Source: Pseudomonas solani
Lineage (GTDB): Bacteria; Pseudomonadota; Gammaproteobacteria; Pseudomonadales; Pseudomonadaceae
NCBI RefSeq assembly: GCF_026072635.1
Contig: NZ_AP023081.1
Coordinates: 6,258,501-6,322,500, forward strand
Reading direction: 5' to 3'
Length of the DNA stretch: 64,000 bases
The translations under genes and the position numbers were made by a program. The notes under the pieces were generated by a model. It made no database searches. It was not told where the DNA came from and was given only the letters and a program-made list of their open reading frames with translations. Positions 25,997 to 33,626 of this stretch are shown here, piece by piece. Within the stretch, counting starts at the first letter, position 1, and each line of letters starts with the position of its first letter.

Positions 25997-26865
25997 GGGT
26001 GTCGTCCTTGTGCAGCGGCCAGGTCGGCCCAGGTCACCACCGGCTCGGGGGCGTAGAGATCGACGCCCGGTGCCAGCAGGTTGGGGATGAACGGCTGCTG
26101 TGAATGGTGGATGCCGGAGTCGAGGATGGCCTGGACGAAGTCCGGGCGTACCCACTTGACCCGGCCAAGGGTGTGTTCGGGGCTCTCGATCTTCAGGTAC
26201 AGCCCTTCCATCAGCTCGGAGCTATCGCCGTTGGCCCAGGCGCGGGCCAGGTCCAGCCCCTCGCGCCGCACGGTGTGCTCGAAGGCCTCGCGCCAGCCGG
26301 CGGAGCGCGCCAGGGACGGCCGCACCAGCGTGAGCAGGTCCGCCAGCCGGGGCGGCGGTGCGCCTTCGTGGAGCACCGGCACGGACAGCACCGGGCTGCC
26401 GGCCAGCAGCGCGCGCCGCGCCCGGGTGGAAAGGAAGGCCCGTTGCTGGCGGTCCCAGATGTCGAACTCGAGGAACAGGTGCGGCAGGCGGTCGTAGAAC
26501 ACCGAATGCAGCTTGCTGCACACCTCGCCGAACAGCACGTAGCGGTCCTCCAGCCGTTCCAGCAGCAGGTGCTCGTGGGCCCGGGCCCACTGCTTGAACT
26601 GGCTGAACTGGCGCTCGCGGCCACCACCGATCAGGTAGTGCCCACGGGACTGCAGCAGCAGCTCGCCACCGGCGGAAAAACTGATGGCGGCATTGGCGCC
26701 ATCGAGCTTCTCTTCCACCACCAGGTGGCAGCCGGCGAGCTCGCGGTAGGCCAGTTGGTCGGCGTCGCTGTCACCGACCTGCAGGCGTGAGGATTCGAGG
26801 TGCGGGGTCCGCGGGTATTTGAACAGCTCGAGATTTTGCGCATGGGCGCAGGAATGATCCGTCAT
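25993..26865 (-). CDS. ATP-dependent RNA ligase (nucleotidyltransferase family)
   Basis: A 290-residue ligase with the full set of covalent nucleotidyltransferase motifs: motif I EEKLDGAN with the adenylated Lys53, motif III YVLFGEVCSKLHSVFY (110-125), motif IIIa LFLEFDIWDR (131-140), motif IV EGLYLKIE (221-228) and motif V GRVKWVR (235-241). This fits small RNA ligases rather than DNA ligases. It is the first gene of a two-gene unit with HD-Pnk, which would prepare broken RNA ends for sealing. A possible promoter lies about 200 bp upstream. It carries no sign of phage neighbours. Confidence 0.87.
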   Translation of the reverse strand: MTDHSCAHAQNLELFKYPRTPHLESSRLQVGDSDADQLAYRELAGCHLVVEEKLDGANAAISFSAGGELLLQSRGHYLIGGGRERQFSQFKQWARAHEHLLLERLEDRYVLFGEVCSKLHSVFYDRLPHLFLEFDIWDRQQRAFLSTRARRALLAGSPVLSVPVLHEGAPPPRLADLLTLVRPSLARSAGWREAFEHTVRREGLDLARAWANGDSSELMEGLYLKIESPEHTLGRVKWVRPDFVQAILDSGIHHSQQPFIPNLLAPGVDLYAPEPVVTWADLAAAQGRHP

Positions 26866-27043
26866 GGTCTTCTCCTGTGAAAAAGGGAAAACCGACGACG
26901 CGCTTCAGCGGGGAATCAGTGGAAGCCACCCAGGGGCGGCCAGCAACAGGGCTCGGTGAACCGTCGTCGGTATCAGGCGTGTTGGCTGGCGCGGGGCATT
27001 GGCTTCACCACTTGGATGGAGGGGTGGATCGGAAAGGCGCGCA

Positions 27044-27072
27044 TTGAAAACCCGCAGCACACGCGCTGTCAA
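27044..27072 (-). promoter_or_regulatory. Possible sigma-70 promoter for the RNA repair genes
   Basis: On the minus strand a perfect TTGACA (27072-27067) is followed after 17 bases by TTTCAA (27049-27044), a weak -10. It would leave a leader of about 170 nt containing a 9-bp inverted repeat (ACCGACGAC at 26891-26899, GTCGTCGGT at 26963-26971). The rest of 26866-27160 holds no gene. Confidence 0.35.
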
Positions 27073-27160
27073 CACGGTCGTGTGAAGTGCGTCGCAGAGC
27101 GCTTGCCCGACATGGCGCCAGCTGGCAATCTGCCGCCACTCCACTTCCCAGGAAATGTCC

Positions 27161-27979
27161 ATGGACCGGATCGAGGCCGCCCTCACCACCCTCAAGTCCC
27201 TGCTGCTCACCGACGAGACCGTCATCCAGAGTTCGCACCAGCTGCGCCTGAAGGCGCTGAAGCACCGGCGGGAGATCGTGGTCGCCACCAACATGCGCCT
27301 GATCGTATTCATCCGCCGCGTGTTCGGCGGCTACCGCATGCACGACATCCGCTGGCAGGACCTGCAGGACGCCGCCATCGACGAGAACCTGCTGCCGGGC
27401 CTGTTCGGCGCCGTGCTGAGCCTGCGCCTGTACAACGGCACCCTGGTGCGCATCGACGGCCTGGAGCCGGTGAGCGCCCGCGCCCTGTACGTGTACTGCC
27501 AGCGGCAGGAACAGGAGTGGCGCGAAAAGAACCGCGTCCGCGGCATGGAAGAGCGCTCGGGGTTCGGCTTTGCCAGCATGCCGGGTACCACCGGCGTTGC
27601 CGGAACCGCCGGAACGGCGGGCGCTCCCATGCCCAACATCCCCATGCCGGGAACCCCGGCCTTCGACGCGCTCTTTTCCGCCGCCTTCTCCGGTGCGACG
27701 CCTGGCACGGTCAGCCACACGACCGTCGGCTCACCGCGCACCACCAGCAGCACCACCGTCGAAAGCACCGTGGATGAAGGCGACTCCTTCTCCTTCCAGG
27801 GCAAGGGGGATTTCGGCGCCCTGGCCGGCATGGCCAAGCTGATGAACCCGGCGACCGCGTCCGCCAGCGCCGAGAAGCTGGCCAAGGGCATGGCCGAGGC
27901 GAAGAAGCAGTTCGACGCGGGCAAGCTGTCCGCCGCCGAGTACGAGAGCGCGAAAGCCAAGGTCCTCAGCAGCCTGTGA
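27161..27979 (+). CDS. PH-like domain protein with a SHOCT-type C-terminus
   Basis: A 272-residue cytoplasmic protein of unknown function. Residues 1-110 look like a bacterial PH-like domain (EIVVATNMRLIVFIRRVFGG, MHDIRWQDLQDAAID, LSLRLYNGTLVRIDGLEP). A low-complexity Gly/Pro/Thr linker follows. The last 30 residues (KKQFDAGKLSAAEYESAKAK) have the form of a SHOCT domain, a short oligomerisation module. ATG 27161 has AGGA at 7-base spacing; ATG 27155 would add two residues. It is divergent from the RNA repair pair, but co-regulation cannot be judged. Confidence 0.75.
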   Translation: MDRIEAALTTLKSLLLTDETVIQSSHQLRLKALKHRREIVVATNMRLIVFIRRVFGGYRMHDIRWQDLQDAAIDENLLPGLFGAVLSLRLYNGTLVRIDGLEPVSARALYVYCQRQEQEWREKNRVRGMEERSGFGFASMPGTTGVAGTAGTAGAPMPNIPMPGTPAFDALFSAAFSGATPGTVSHTTVGSPRTTSSTTVESTVDEGDSFSFQGKGDFGALAGMAKLMNPATASASAEKLAKGMAEAKKQFDAGKLSAAEYESAKAKVLSSL

Positions 27980-28107
27980 CCGCCCGCCCCGCCACCGGCG
28001 CGCCCTGCGCCGGTCGGCAAACAACCTGAACTCCCCGCCAGACACCGCGCTCTCTTGATCAATGGCCAGGCCCACGGCCTGCAAGAACAAGATCAAGGGA
28101 GCCTGCG

Positions 28108-29613
28108 ATGAACTCGACCACCCTGCCCGCCGATGCCGCCCGGGAACGCGCGACCACGGGCGACGACCCGCACTGCTACGAGACCGACCTGCCGGCGCGC
28201 CTGGACCGCCTGCCCTGGGGCCGCTTCCATACGCTGCTGGTGATGGCCCTGGGCATCACCTGGCTGCTGGACGGGCTGGAGGTGACGCTGGCGGGCTCGG
28301 TGGCCGGCGCGCTGAAGGACAGCCCCGTGCTGCACCTGACCAACGCCGAAGTGGGCCTGGCCGGCGGCATGTACATCGCCGGAGCAGTGCTGGGGGCGCT
28401 GTTCTTCGGCTGGCTCACCGACCGCATCGGCCGGCGCAAGATGTTCTTCCTCACCCTGGCCGTGTACATCAGCGCCACCGCCGCCACCGCCTTCGCCTGG
28501 AACATGTGGAGCTTCATGCTGTTCCGCTTCCTTACCGGCGCCGGCATCGGCGGCGAGTATTCGGCCATCAACTCGACCATCCAGGAGTTCACCCCGGCGC
28601 GCTTCCGTGGCTGGGTGGACCTGGGCATCAACGGCACCTTCTGGGTCGGCGCGGCCCTGGGCGCGGTGGGTTCGGTGATCCTGCTGGACCCGGACATCCT
28701 CGGCGGCGACATGGGCTGGCGCCTGTGCTTCGGCATCGGTGCGGCGCTGGGCCTGGTGATCCTGCTGATGCGCCTGTGGCTGCCGGAAAGCCCGCGCTGG
28801 CTGATGATCCACAACCGGCCCAAGGAGGCCCTGGCGATCATCGACGACATCGAGGCGCGCTTCCGCCGCGAGGGCCATGAGCTTTCCAGCGTCGATCACC
28901 TGCCGAAGATGCGCCTGCGCGGCCGCGACCACACGCCGCTGAACGAGGTGTTCCACACCCTGTTCAACGTGCACCGGCGCCGCGCCATCGTCAGCCTGAG
29001 CCTGCTCACCAGCCAGGCGTTCTTCTACAACGCCATCTTTTTCACCTATGCCCTGGTGCTGACCGACTTCTACGACGTGCCCAGCGAGAACGTGGGCTGG
29101 TACATCCTGCCCTTCGCCCTGGGCAACTTCTGCGGGCCGCTGCTGCTCGGCCGGCTGTTCGACCATGTAGGGCGGCGGGTGATGATCAGCGGCACCTACA
29201 TCATCTCCGGCGTGCTGCTGACCCTGAGCGGCTACCTGTTCCAGCAGGAGATGCTCGACGCCACCCAGCAGACCCTCGCCTGGATGGTGATCTTCTTCTT
29301 CGCCTCGGCAGCGGCCAGCTCGGCCTACCTGACGGTGGCGGAGACCTTCCCGCTGGAGATCCGCGCCCTGGCCATCGCCGTGTTCTACGCCTTCGGCACC
29401 GGCTTGGGCGGCATCGTCGGCCCGCTGCTGTTCGGCCAGTTGATCGAGAGCGCCGAGCGCAGCAACGTGTTCATCGGCTACCTGATCGGTGCCGCGCTGA
29501 TGGTCGGCGCCGGCCTGGTGCAGGCGTTCTGGGGCGTGGCAGCGGAGCGCCAGCCGCTGGAAAGCGTGGCGGCGCCGCTGTCCCAGGTGGACGAGGTGCC
29601 GCGCACGGCCTGA
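28108..29613 (+). CDS. Major facilitator superfamily transporter
   Basis: A 501-residue secondary transporter with about 12 membrane helices. The MFS motif A loop is present (GWLTDRIGRRKMFF after helix 2, and weaker LFDHVGRRVMI in the second half), as is the sugar-porter-like motif RFLTGAGIGGEYSAINSTIQ and PESPRWLMIHNRPKEAL. That places it near the sugar/aromatic-acid porter branches; the substrate is not predictable. ATG 28108 follows AAGGGAGCC. It has no obvious enzyme partner nearby. Confidence 0.88.
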   Translation: MNSTTLPADAARERATTGDDPHCYETDLPARLDRLPWGRFHTLLVMALGITWLLDGLEVTLAGSVAGALKDSPVLHLTNAEVGLAGGMYIAGAVLGALFFGWLTDRIGRRKMFFLTLAVYISATAATAFAWNMWSFMLFRFLTGAGIGGEYSAINSTIQEFTPARFRGWVDLGINGTFWVGAALGAVGSVILLDPDILGGDMGWRLCFGIGAALGLVILLMRLWLPESPRWLMIHNRPKEALAIIDDIEARFRREGHELSSVDHLPKMRLRGRDHTPLNEVFHTLFNVHRRRAIVSLSLLTSQAFFYNAIFFTYALVLTDFYDVPSENVGWYILPFALGNFCGPLLLGRLFDHVGRRVMISGTYIISGVLLTLSGYLFQQEMLDATQQTLAWMVIFFFASAAASSAYLTVAETFPLEIRALAIAVFYAFGTGLGGIVGPLLFGQLIESAERSNVFIGYLIGAALMVGAGLVQAFWGVAAERQPLESVAAPLSQVDEVPRTA

Positions 29614-30102
29614 TCAGCCCTCCAGGCCCAGGCGCTGGTGCCACTGGGCGATGGACTCCTGCGGGTAGAGGTCGAAGCGCTGGTCCTTGGCGCCGGCCTC
29701 CACCTCCACCCATTCGGCTTTCGAGCCGAGCATCAGGTGGGTGTGCTCCGGCGGCACCGGCAGGGGCGTGTCGATGGCCGAGGCGAAGGGGTGGATCAGT
29801 TCCGGCCATTCCGGGCTGAACAGCCACAGCCCGCTGCCGCACAGCGAGCAGAAATGCCGCTCGGCGGTGCTGGCATGGGCGCGCTTGTCGCCCTCCTCCT
29901 TGAGCCGCGCGTGGTAGACGCTGATGTGCTTGCGCCCGGTGACCTTCAGGCTCTGCGCATCCCCGGAGAGGTTGATGGCATAGCCACCGCCGCCCTGGGT
30001 CTTGCGGCAGATGGAGCAGTAGCAGCGCTGGTAGGGATAGGGGTGGGTGCTGTCCAGGCTGAAGGACACGGCTCGGCAATGGCAGGAGCCTTCCAGGTGC
30101 AT
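29614..30102 (-). CDS. GFA-family zinc protein
   Basis: A 162-residue protein of the GFA (glutathione-dependent formaldehyde-activating enzyme-like) family. The zinc-binding cysteines are in GSCHCRAVSF, CYCSICRKTQGG and HFCSLCGSGLW. Most members are not true formaldehyde enzymes, and no function is assigned here. ATG 30102 follows GGGAGGTC; the frame extends upstream without conservation. It is convergent with the MFS gene and upstream of a repeat-rich spacer. Confidence 0.88.
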   Translation of the reverse strand: MHLEGSCHCRAVSFSLDSTHPYPYQRCYCSICRKTQGGGGYAINLSGDAQSLKVTGRKHISVYHARLKEEGDKRAHASTAERHFCSLCGSGLWLFSPEWPELIHPFASAIDTPLPVPPEHTHLMLGSKAEWVEVEAGAKDQRFDLYPQESIAQWHQRLGLEG

Positions 30103-30590
30103 GCTGACCTCCCGGGGTCGAATGGATTGCAGGGCATCTGGACAGAAGGAACGCCGGGTTTGCACGGGGTCGTTCGTCGGTTAGGGGTAAATGGCGCCCC
30201 ATTCGGCATTGCGCCGTTGGGCCTCGCTGCGCGAGGCGCCAACCTACGGCAGCGGACCCCACCGTCGCGGCACCGCTACAGCGCCCCTCCCCCGACCGTA
30301 GGAGCGAATTCATTCGCGAAATGGATGGAGCGCAGCGACGCCCAGCCTCATCGCCCGGACGAGCCGCCATTGGTGGATGAAAAGAGCGTCATCCACCCTA
30401 CACACGGCATGACTCCGTGGCAGGACCTGTAGGGGCGACTTCAGTCGCCAAGGAGCGCGCAGCGCTCCCGGCCAGGCACCCTCCCCGACCGTAGGAGCGA
30501 ATTCATTCGCGAAATGGGTGGAGCGCAGCGAGACCCACCCTCACAGCCCGGACGGACCGCCATTGGTGGATGAAAAGAGCGTCATCCACC
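30103..30590. repeat. Dense cluster of REP-like palindromes
   Basis: A 488-bp spacer with no gene. It holds a GTTGGGCCTCGCTGCG...CCAACCTACGG element (about 30215-30249), two copies of GTAGGAGCGAATTCATTCGC (30298-30317 and 30491-30510), GTAGGGGCGACTTCAGTCGC (30429-30448), an empty GGTGGATGA-N8-TCATCCACC palindrome (30372-30397) and a second, occupied copy (30565-30590). The same blocks are repeated twice in the same order, so part of the spacer looks like a duplication of about 193 bp (30298 to 30491 and 30372 to 30565). Confidence 0.85.
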
Positions 30591-30592
30591 CT

Positions 30593-30809
30593 TGTATCTC
30601 GACTAACTACCCCTTCAGGGGTAATAGTTCCCGACTGATCATCGGGGGAGGGGCTGGAAGTCGTGTCCACCCTTAGGCCCTGAGCCTGCGACGTAGATAG
30701 TGCTCCGCCCCTCCACACTCACTCGAACAGCCCGAACGGTATCTTGAGCCCAGAGCTCGCATTCACAAGGTTGGGCCGGGTGCAGTGATGATCGCATTTG
30801 GAACGATCA
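30593..30809 (+). ncRNA. Predicted bridge RNA of IS110 copy 2
   Basis: The left noncoding end appears identical to that of copy 1. All elements are shifted by 23,509 bp: target-side guides TCCACCCT at 30666-30673 and GTAG at 30693-30696, and donor-side guides ACGGTATCT at 30736-30744 and ACAAG at 30765-30769. Identical guides fit the fact that both copies sit in the same repeat family. Confidence 0.85.
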
Positions 30810-30821
30810 GGAGGAGCTCAC

Positions 30822-31793
30822 ATGCCCAGTGTCATTGGTATCGACATTGCCAAGCATACGTTCGATATCGCCACCCTGCAGGCGAACGGCAAGTACCGCA
30901 CCAAGGCCAAGTTGGCCAACAGCGAGGCGGGCTTTCGCACGCTGCAGGAGTGGCTGAACAAGCACAGCGAGGCGGGTGCCTGGGTCGTGATGGAAGCCAC
31001 CGGCATCCACCATGAAGCCCTGGCCGAATGGCTGCTGGAACAGCGCTATCGGGTCTGCGTCCTCAACCCTGCGCAGATCGCCCACTACGCCCGCAGTCAG
31101 CTGCAGCGCGTGAAAACTGACAAGGTCGACGCCAAGCTGATCGCCGAATACGGCGAGCGCCACCAAGATGAGCTACGGCCCTGGCAGCCTGAACCTCGCG
31201 CCATACGGCGCCTGAAAGCACTGATGCGGCGCCTGGCAGATCTGCAGGAAATCCAGCAGATGGAGAGCAATCGCCTGGAGGTGGCCGATACCAGCGTGCA
31301 GGAGTCGATCCGCTCAGTGTTGCGGCACATCGAGCAACAGATCGAGGAAACCCTCAAAGCCATCAACGACCACATCGACAATGACCCGGATCTGCGTGGC
31401 AAACGTGATCTGTTGACCAGCATCGATGGCATCGCGGACAAGACAGCCGCCCTGATCCTGGCGGAGCTGGGCGACCCTCATCGCTTCACCAGCAGCCGCG
31501 CGATTACCGCCTTTGCCGGACTCAACCCGCGTTTGCAGGAGTCTGGTAAGTACCGGGGGCAGACCCGCATTTCCAAGATGGGCTCATCGCGGCTGCGTGC
31601 TGGGCTGTACATGCCTGCCGTTTGCGCCCTGCAGCACAACGGGGCGATCAAAGCGATGAGAGAACGCCTCAGAGCCAAGGGCAAGACCGGCATGCAGATC
31701 ATCTGCGCAGCGATGCGTAAGCTGCTGAACATCGCTTATGGCGTCTTGAAATCGGGCCAGCCGTACGACGTAAAACTGGCCCTTGCTCACTAG
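30822..31793 (+). CDS. IS110-family transposase (DEDD/serine recombinase), copy 2
   Basis: A 323-residue recombinase differing from copy 1 at three residues only. The catalytic positions D8, E58, D100, D103 and the serine of SKMGSSRLR are all kept, so it should be active. ATG 30822 has AGGAGG upstream. Silent differences are scattered, which suggests the two copies have been apart for some time under selection for function, or arrived separately. Confidence 0.95.
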   Translation: MPSVIGIDIAKHTFDIATLQANGKYRTKAKLANSEAGFRTLQEWLNKHSEAGAWVVMEATGIHHEALAEWLLEQRYRVCVLNPAQIAHYARSQLQRVKTDKVDAKLIAEYGERHQDELRPWQPEPRAIRRLKALMRRLADLQEIQQMESNRLEVADTSVQESIRSVLRHIEQQIEETLKAINDHIDNDPDLRGKRDLLTSIDGIADKTAALILAELGDPHRFTSSRAITAFAGLNPRLQESGKYRGQTRISKMGSSRLRAGLYMPAVCALQHNGAIKAMRERLRAKGKTGMQIICAAMRKLLNIAYGVLKSGQPYDVKLALAH

Positions 31794-31855
31794 GGATCAA
31801 GACGGTATCTACACACGGCATGACTCCGTGCTGGGGTCGTCGGGTTGCACCCGAC

Positions 31856-32070
31856 CTACAGTTGCCCCGTCGCCCAGAGAATGACGAGCACGACGATCAC
31901 CAGGCCCAGGCAACCGGTGAGGATGGATTCGGTGTTGTCGTTCGGCCCAGGCTGAGCAGGCGCATGAAGGGCAAGCCGATCCAGTAGAGCAGCCAGCAGA
32001 GGATATCGATGATGATGGACTGGAGAAACCACCCCAACACCCGCAACACCCCGCCAAAGATCTCATCCAT
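31856..32070 (-). pseudogene. Small two-helix membrane protein, probably frameshifted
   Basis: From ATG 32070 the frame gives MDEIFGGVLRVLGWFLQSII and a membrane helix (IIIDILCWLLYWIGLPFMRL), then leaves any hydrophobic sense and stops at 31897 after 57 residues. In the neighbouring frame the reading NDNTESILTGCLGLVIVVLV ILWATG continues to a stop at 31856 and forms a clean second helix. One extra base near CTGGGCCGAACGAC (about 31942-31950) would join them into a protein of about 71 residues. Its start is three bases after the stop of the exported-protein gene, so they form an operon. I do not recognise the family. Confidence 0.6.
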
Positions 32071-32073
32071 GCC

Positions 32074-32421
32074 TTACTCGCACGCCCCGCGCTGGTAGAA
32101 GAAGTAGCCCATGTAGTGCAGCACCATCTCCTGCTTGCCGATGGAGACGATTTTGTAGTTGCCCATGCCTTCGGTGCTGATGGTGTCGCCTTCGACGCGG
32201 TAGGCGCCGCTTTGGGTGAAGCCGCCCATGCTGTAGTCGAGGGTGCCTGCGCGGGTGAAGTCGTAGGTGGAGTTGTCGGGTTCGCGCTCGCCGTCCTGGG
32301 TCAGGGACATGCCCTTGAGGCACCAGGGGCCGTAGAGGTCGTTGAGCCTGTAGTCGGCGGCGCCGGCGCGGGTGGCGAGCAGCAGCGTGGCGAGGGTCAA
32401 GGCGAGCGAGGCGGGTTTCAT
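32074..32421 (-). CDS. Small exported protein of unknown function
   Basis: A 115-residue protein with a Sec signal peptide (MKPASLALTLATLLLATRAG A, cleavage likely before ADYRLND). The mature part is about 94 residues, begins DLYGPWCLKGMSLTQ, and ends YMGYFFYQRGACE with a second cysteine, so a disulfide is possible. The pattern looks like a small periplasmic beta-barrel-type domain (STYDFTRAGTLDYSMGGFTQ, TISTEGMGNYKIVSI). ATG 32421 has AAGGATC upstream. It lies between an unknown membrane protein gene and the small membrane gene, all on the minus strand. Confidence 0.75.
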   Translation of the reverse strand: MKPASLALTLATLLLATRAGAADYRLNDLYGPWCLKGMSLTQDGEREPDNSTYDFTRAGTLDYSMGGFTQSGAYRVEGDTISTEGMGNYKIVSIGKQEMVLHYMGYFFYQRGACE

Positions 32422-32453
32422 GGTCGATCCTTGGGCGGGAAAAGAAGGGAGGA

Positions 32454-32993
32454 CTAGGTGATCTGCATGAACACCGGAAGCAGCATGGGCCAGGCGAGCT
32501 TGACCAGCTGCGGGACCAGCAATATGACCAGGGCCAGGCCGGCGAGCAGGCGCAGGCCCTGGCAATCGGCGTCGCGGTAGAAGGTCCAGGCCACGCGCGC
32601 CAGGTAATGCAGGGCGACCAGTATCGGCCCGTAGACCATCGCCAGCAGGCCCAGCATGCGCAGGTCGAAGTCTTGCTCCAGGCCACCCTGGCGCAGGCTT
32701 TCCGAGTCTTGGTCAACCAGCAGCCCGAACAACATGGCCCGTATGCCGATCATCAGCAGCGCGCTGGTGGTCAGGTTGCCCAGCAGCGAAGCCTGGGCCG
32801 GCTCGATCAGCAACGCACGCACCAGGCCGACGGTACCCGCCCAGGCGCCCAGCAACAAAAACGCCGAGAACAGATGAGTGCTCCAGGGCAACAGCAGGGA
32901 GAGCAGCGCCAGCGGCAGGGCCGTGAGCACACCGAACAGCAGGTAGCAGAGCAGGCGCAGCGACACCCCGAGGGAGCGGAGCTGAGCGCTCAT
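32454..32993 (-). CDS. Unknown integral membrane protein (179 aa)
   Basis: A hydrophobic protein with about four to five membrane helices (LRLLCYLLFGVLTALPLALL, LFSAFLLLGAWAGTVGLVRA, TTSALLMIGIRAMLFGLLV, MLGLLAMVYGPILVALHYLA, a C-terminal LAGLALVILLVPQLVKLAW). I do not recognise a family. ATG 32993 is preferred to a GTG at 33002. It leads a three-gene minus-strand group with the exported protein and the small membrane protein. Confidence 0.7.
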   Translation of the reverse strand: MSAQLRSLGVSLRLLCYLLFGVLTALPLALLSLLLPWSTHLFSAFLLLGAWAGTVGLVRALLIEPAQASLLGNLTTSALLMIGIRAMLFGLLVDQDSESLRQGGLEQDFDLRMLGLLAMVYGPILVALHYLARVAWTFYRDADCQGLRLLAGLALVILLVPQLVKLAWPMLLPVFMQIT

Positions 32994-33056
32994 GACCGGC
33001 ACCGGCGGGCCTGGAGGGAGGTGGATGGCATGCGTACGTCCCTGTACCGGGCGGCG

Positions 33057-33494
33057 TTATTCGCCGATGTCTTCGTTCCAGAGTTCCGGGCGGGCCTCGA
33101 TGAATTCTTCCATCAGGGCGATGCAGGTGGCGTCCTGCAGCACCTCGACCTCGACGCCGCGGGAGCGCAGCAGTTCTTCCTCACCGAGGAAGGTGCGGTT
33201 CTCGCCGACGATGATGCGCGGGATGCCGTAAAGGAGGATCGCGCCGCTGCACATGGAGCACGGCGACAGCGTGGTGTAGAGCACCGCTTCGCGGTAGACG
33301 CTGGCGGGCTGGCGGCCGGCGTTTTCGAAGGCGTCCATTTCACCGTGGCGGATGGCACTGCCTTCCTGCACCCGGCGGTTGTGGCCACGGCCGATGATAC
33401 GGCCCTTGTGGACGATGACCGAGCCGATGGGAATGCCGCCTTCGGCCAGGCCCTGGCGGGCTTCGTCGATGGCGGCCTGCATGAATGCGTCCAT
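33057..33494 (-). CDS. Cytosine deaminase of the yeast Fcy1 type
   Basis: A 145-residue zinc-dependent deaminase. The zinc site is HGE (IRHGEMDAFENAGR) and PCxxC (TLSPCSMCSGAILLYGIPR). The sequence follows yeast cytosine deaminase closely, including the RGHNRR stretch, YTTLSPC, VGENRTF, RGVEVEV and the C-terminal WNEDIGE that closes the active site in Fcy1. It is unlike the large CodA amidohydrolase usual in bacteria. It would convert cytosine to uracil for salvage. It stands alone, with no permease next to it. Confidence 0.88.
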   Translation of the reverse strand: MDAFMQAAIDEARQGLAEGGIPIGSVIVHKGRIIGRGHNRRVQEGSAIRHGEMDAFENAGRQPASVYREAVLYTTLSPCSMCSGAILLYGIPRIIVGENRTFLGEEELLRSRGVEVEVLQDATCIALMEEFIEARPELWNEDIGE

Positions 33495-33626
33495 GGTGGT
33501 GCTCCTTGCGCGGTTGCGGCGATGGAGCGAACGCTACGAGATGGCCGGCGGGCTGTCCACTGGCGCGTGAAGGCGATGTGACGAAGCGATGAACGCCGTG
33601 CCGGAGGGCGGCACGGCGTGAAGCAA

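Larger units (their letters stand above)
30593..31810 (+). mobile_element. IS110-family insertion sequence, copy 2 (1,218 bp)
   Basis: Same length and same ends as copy 1. The left junction is TCATCCACC-CT (CT at 30591-30592) and the right junction GGTAT-CT (31809-31810). The sequence after the right CT, ACACACGGCATGACTCCGTG, is exactly what follows the empty repeat at 30398-30399. The insertion point is therefore proven within this window: between the bases of a CT core directly 3' of the palindrome, with no longer duplication. Confidence 0.95.
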
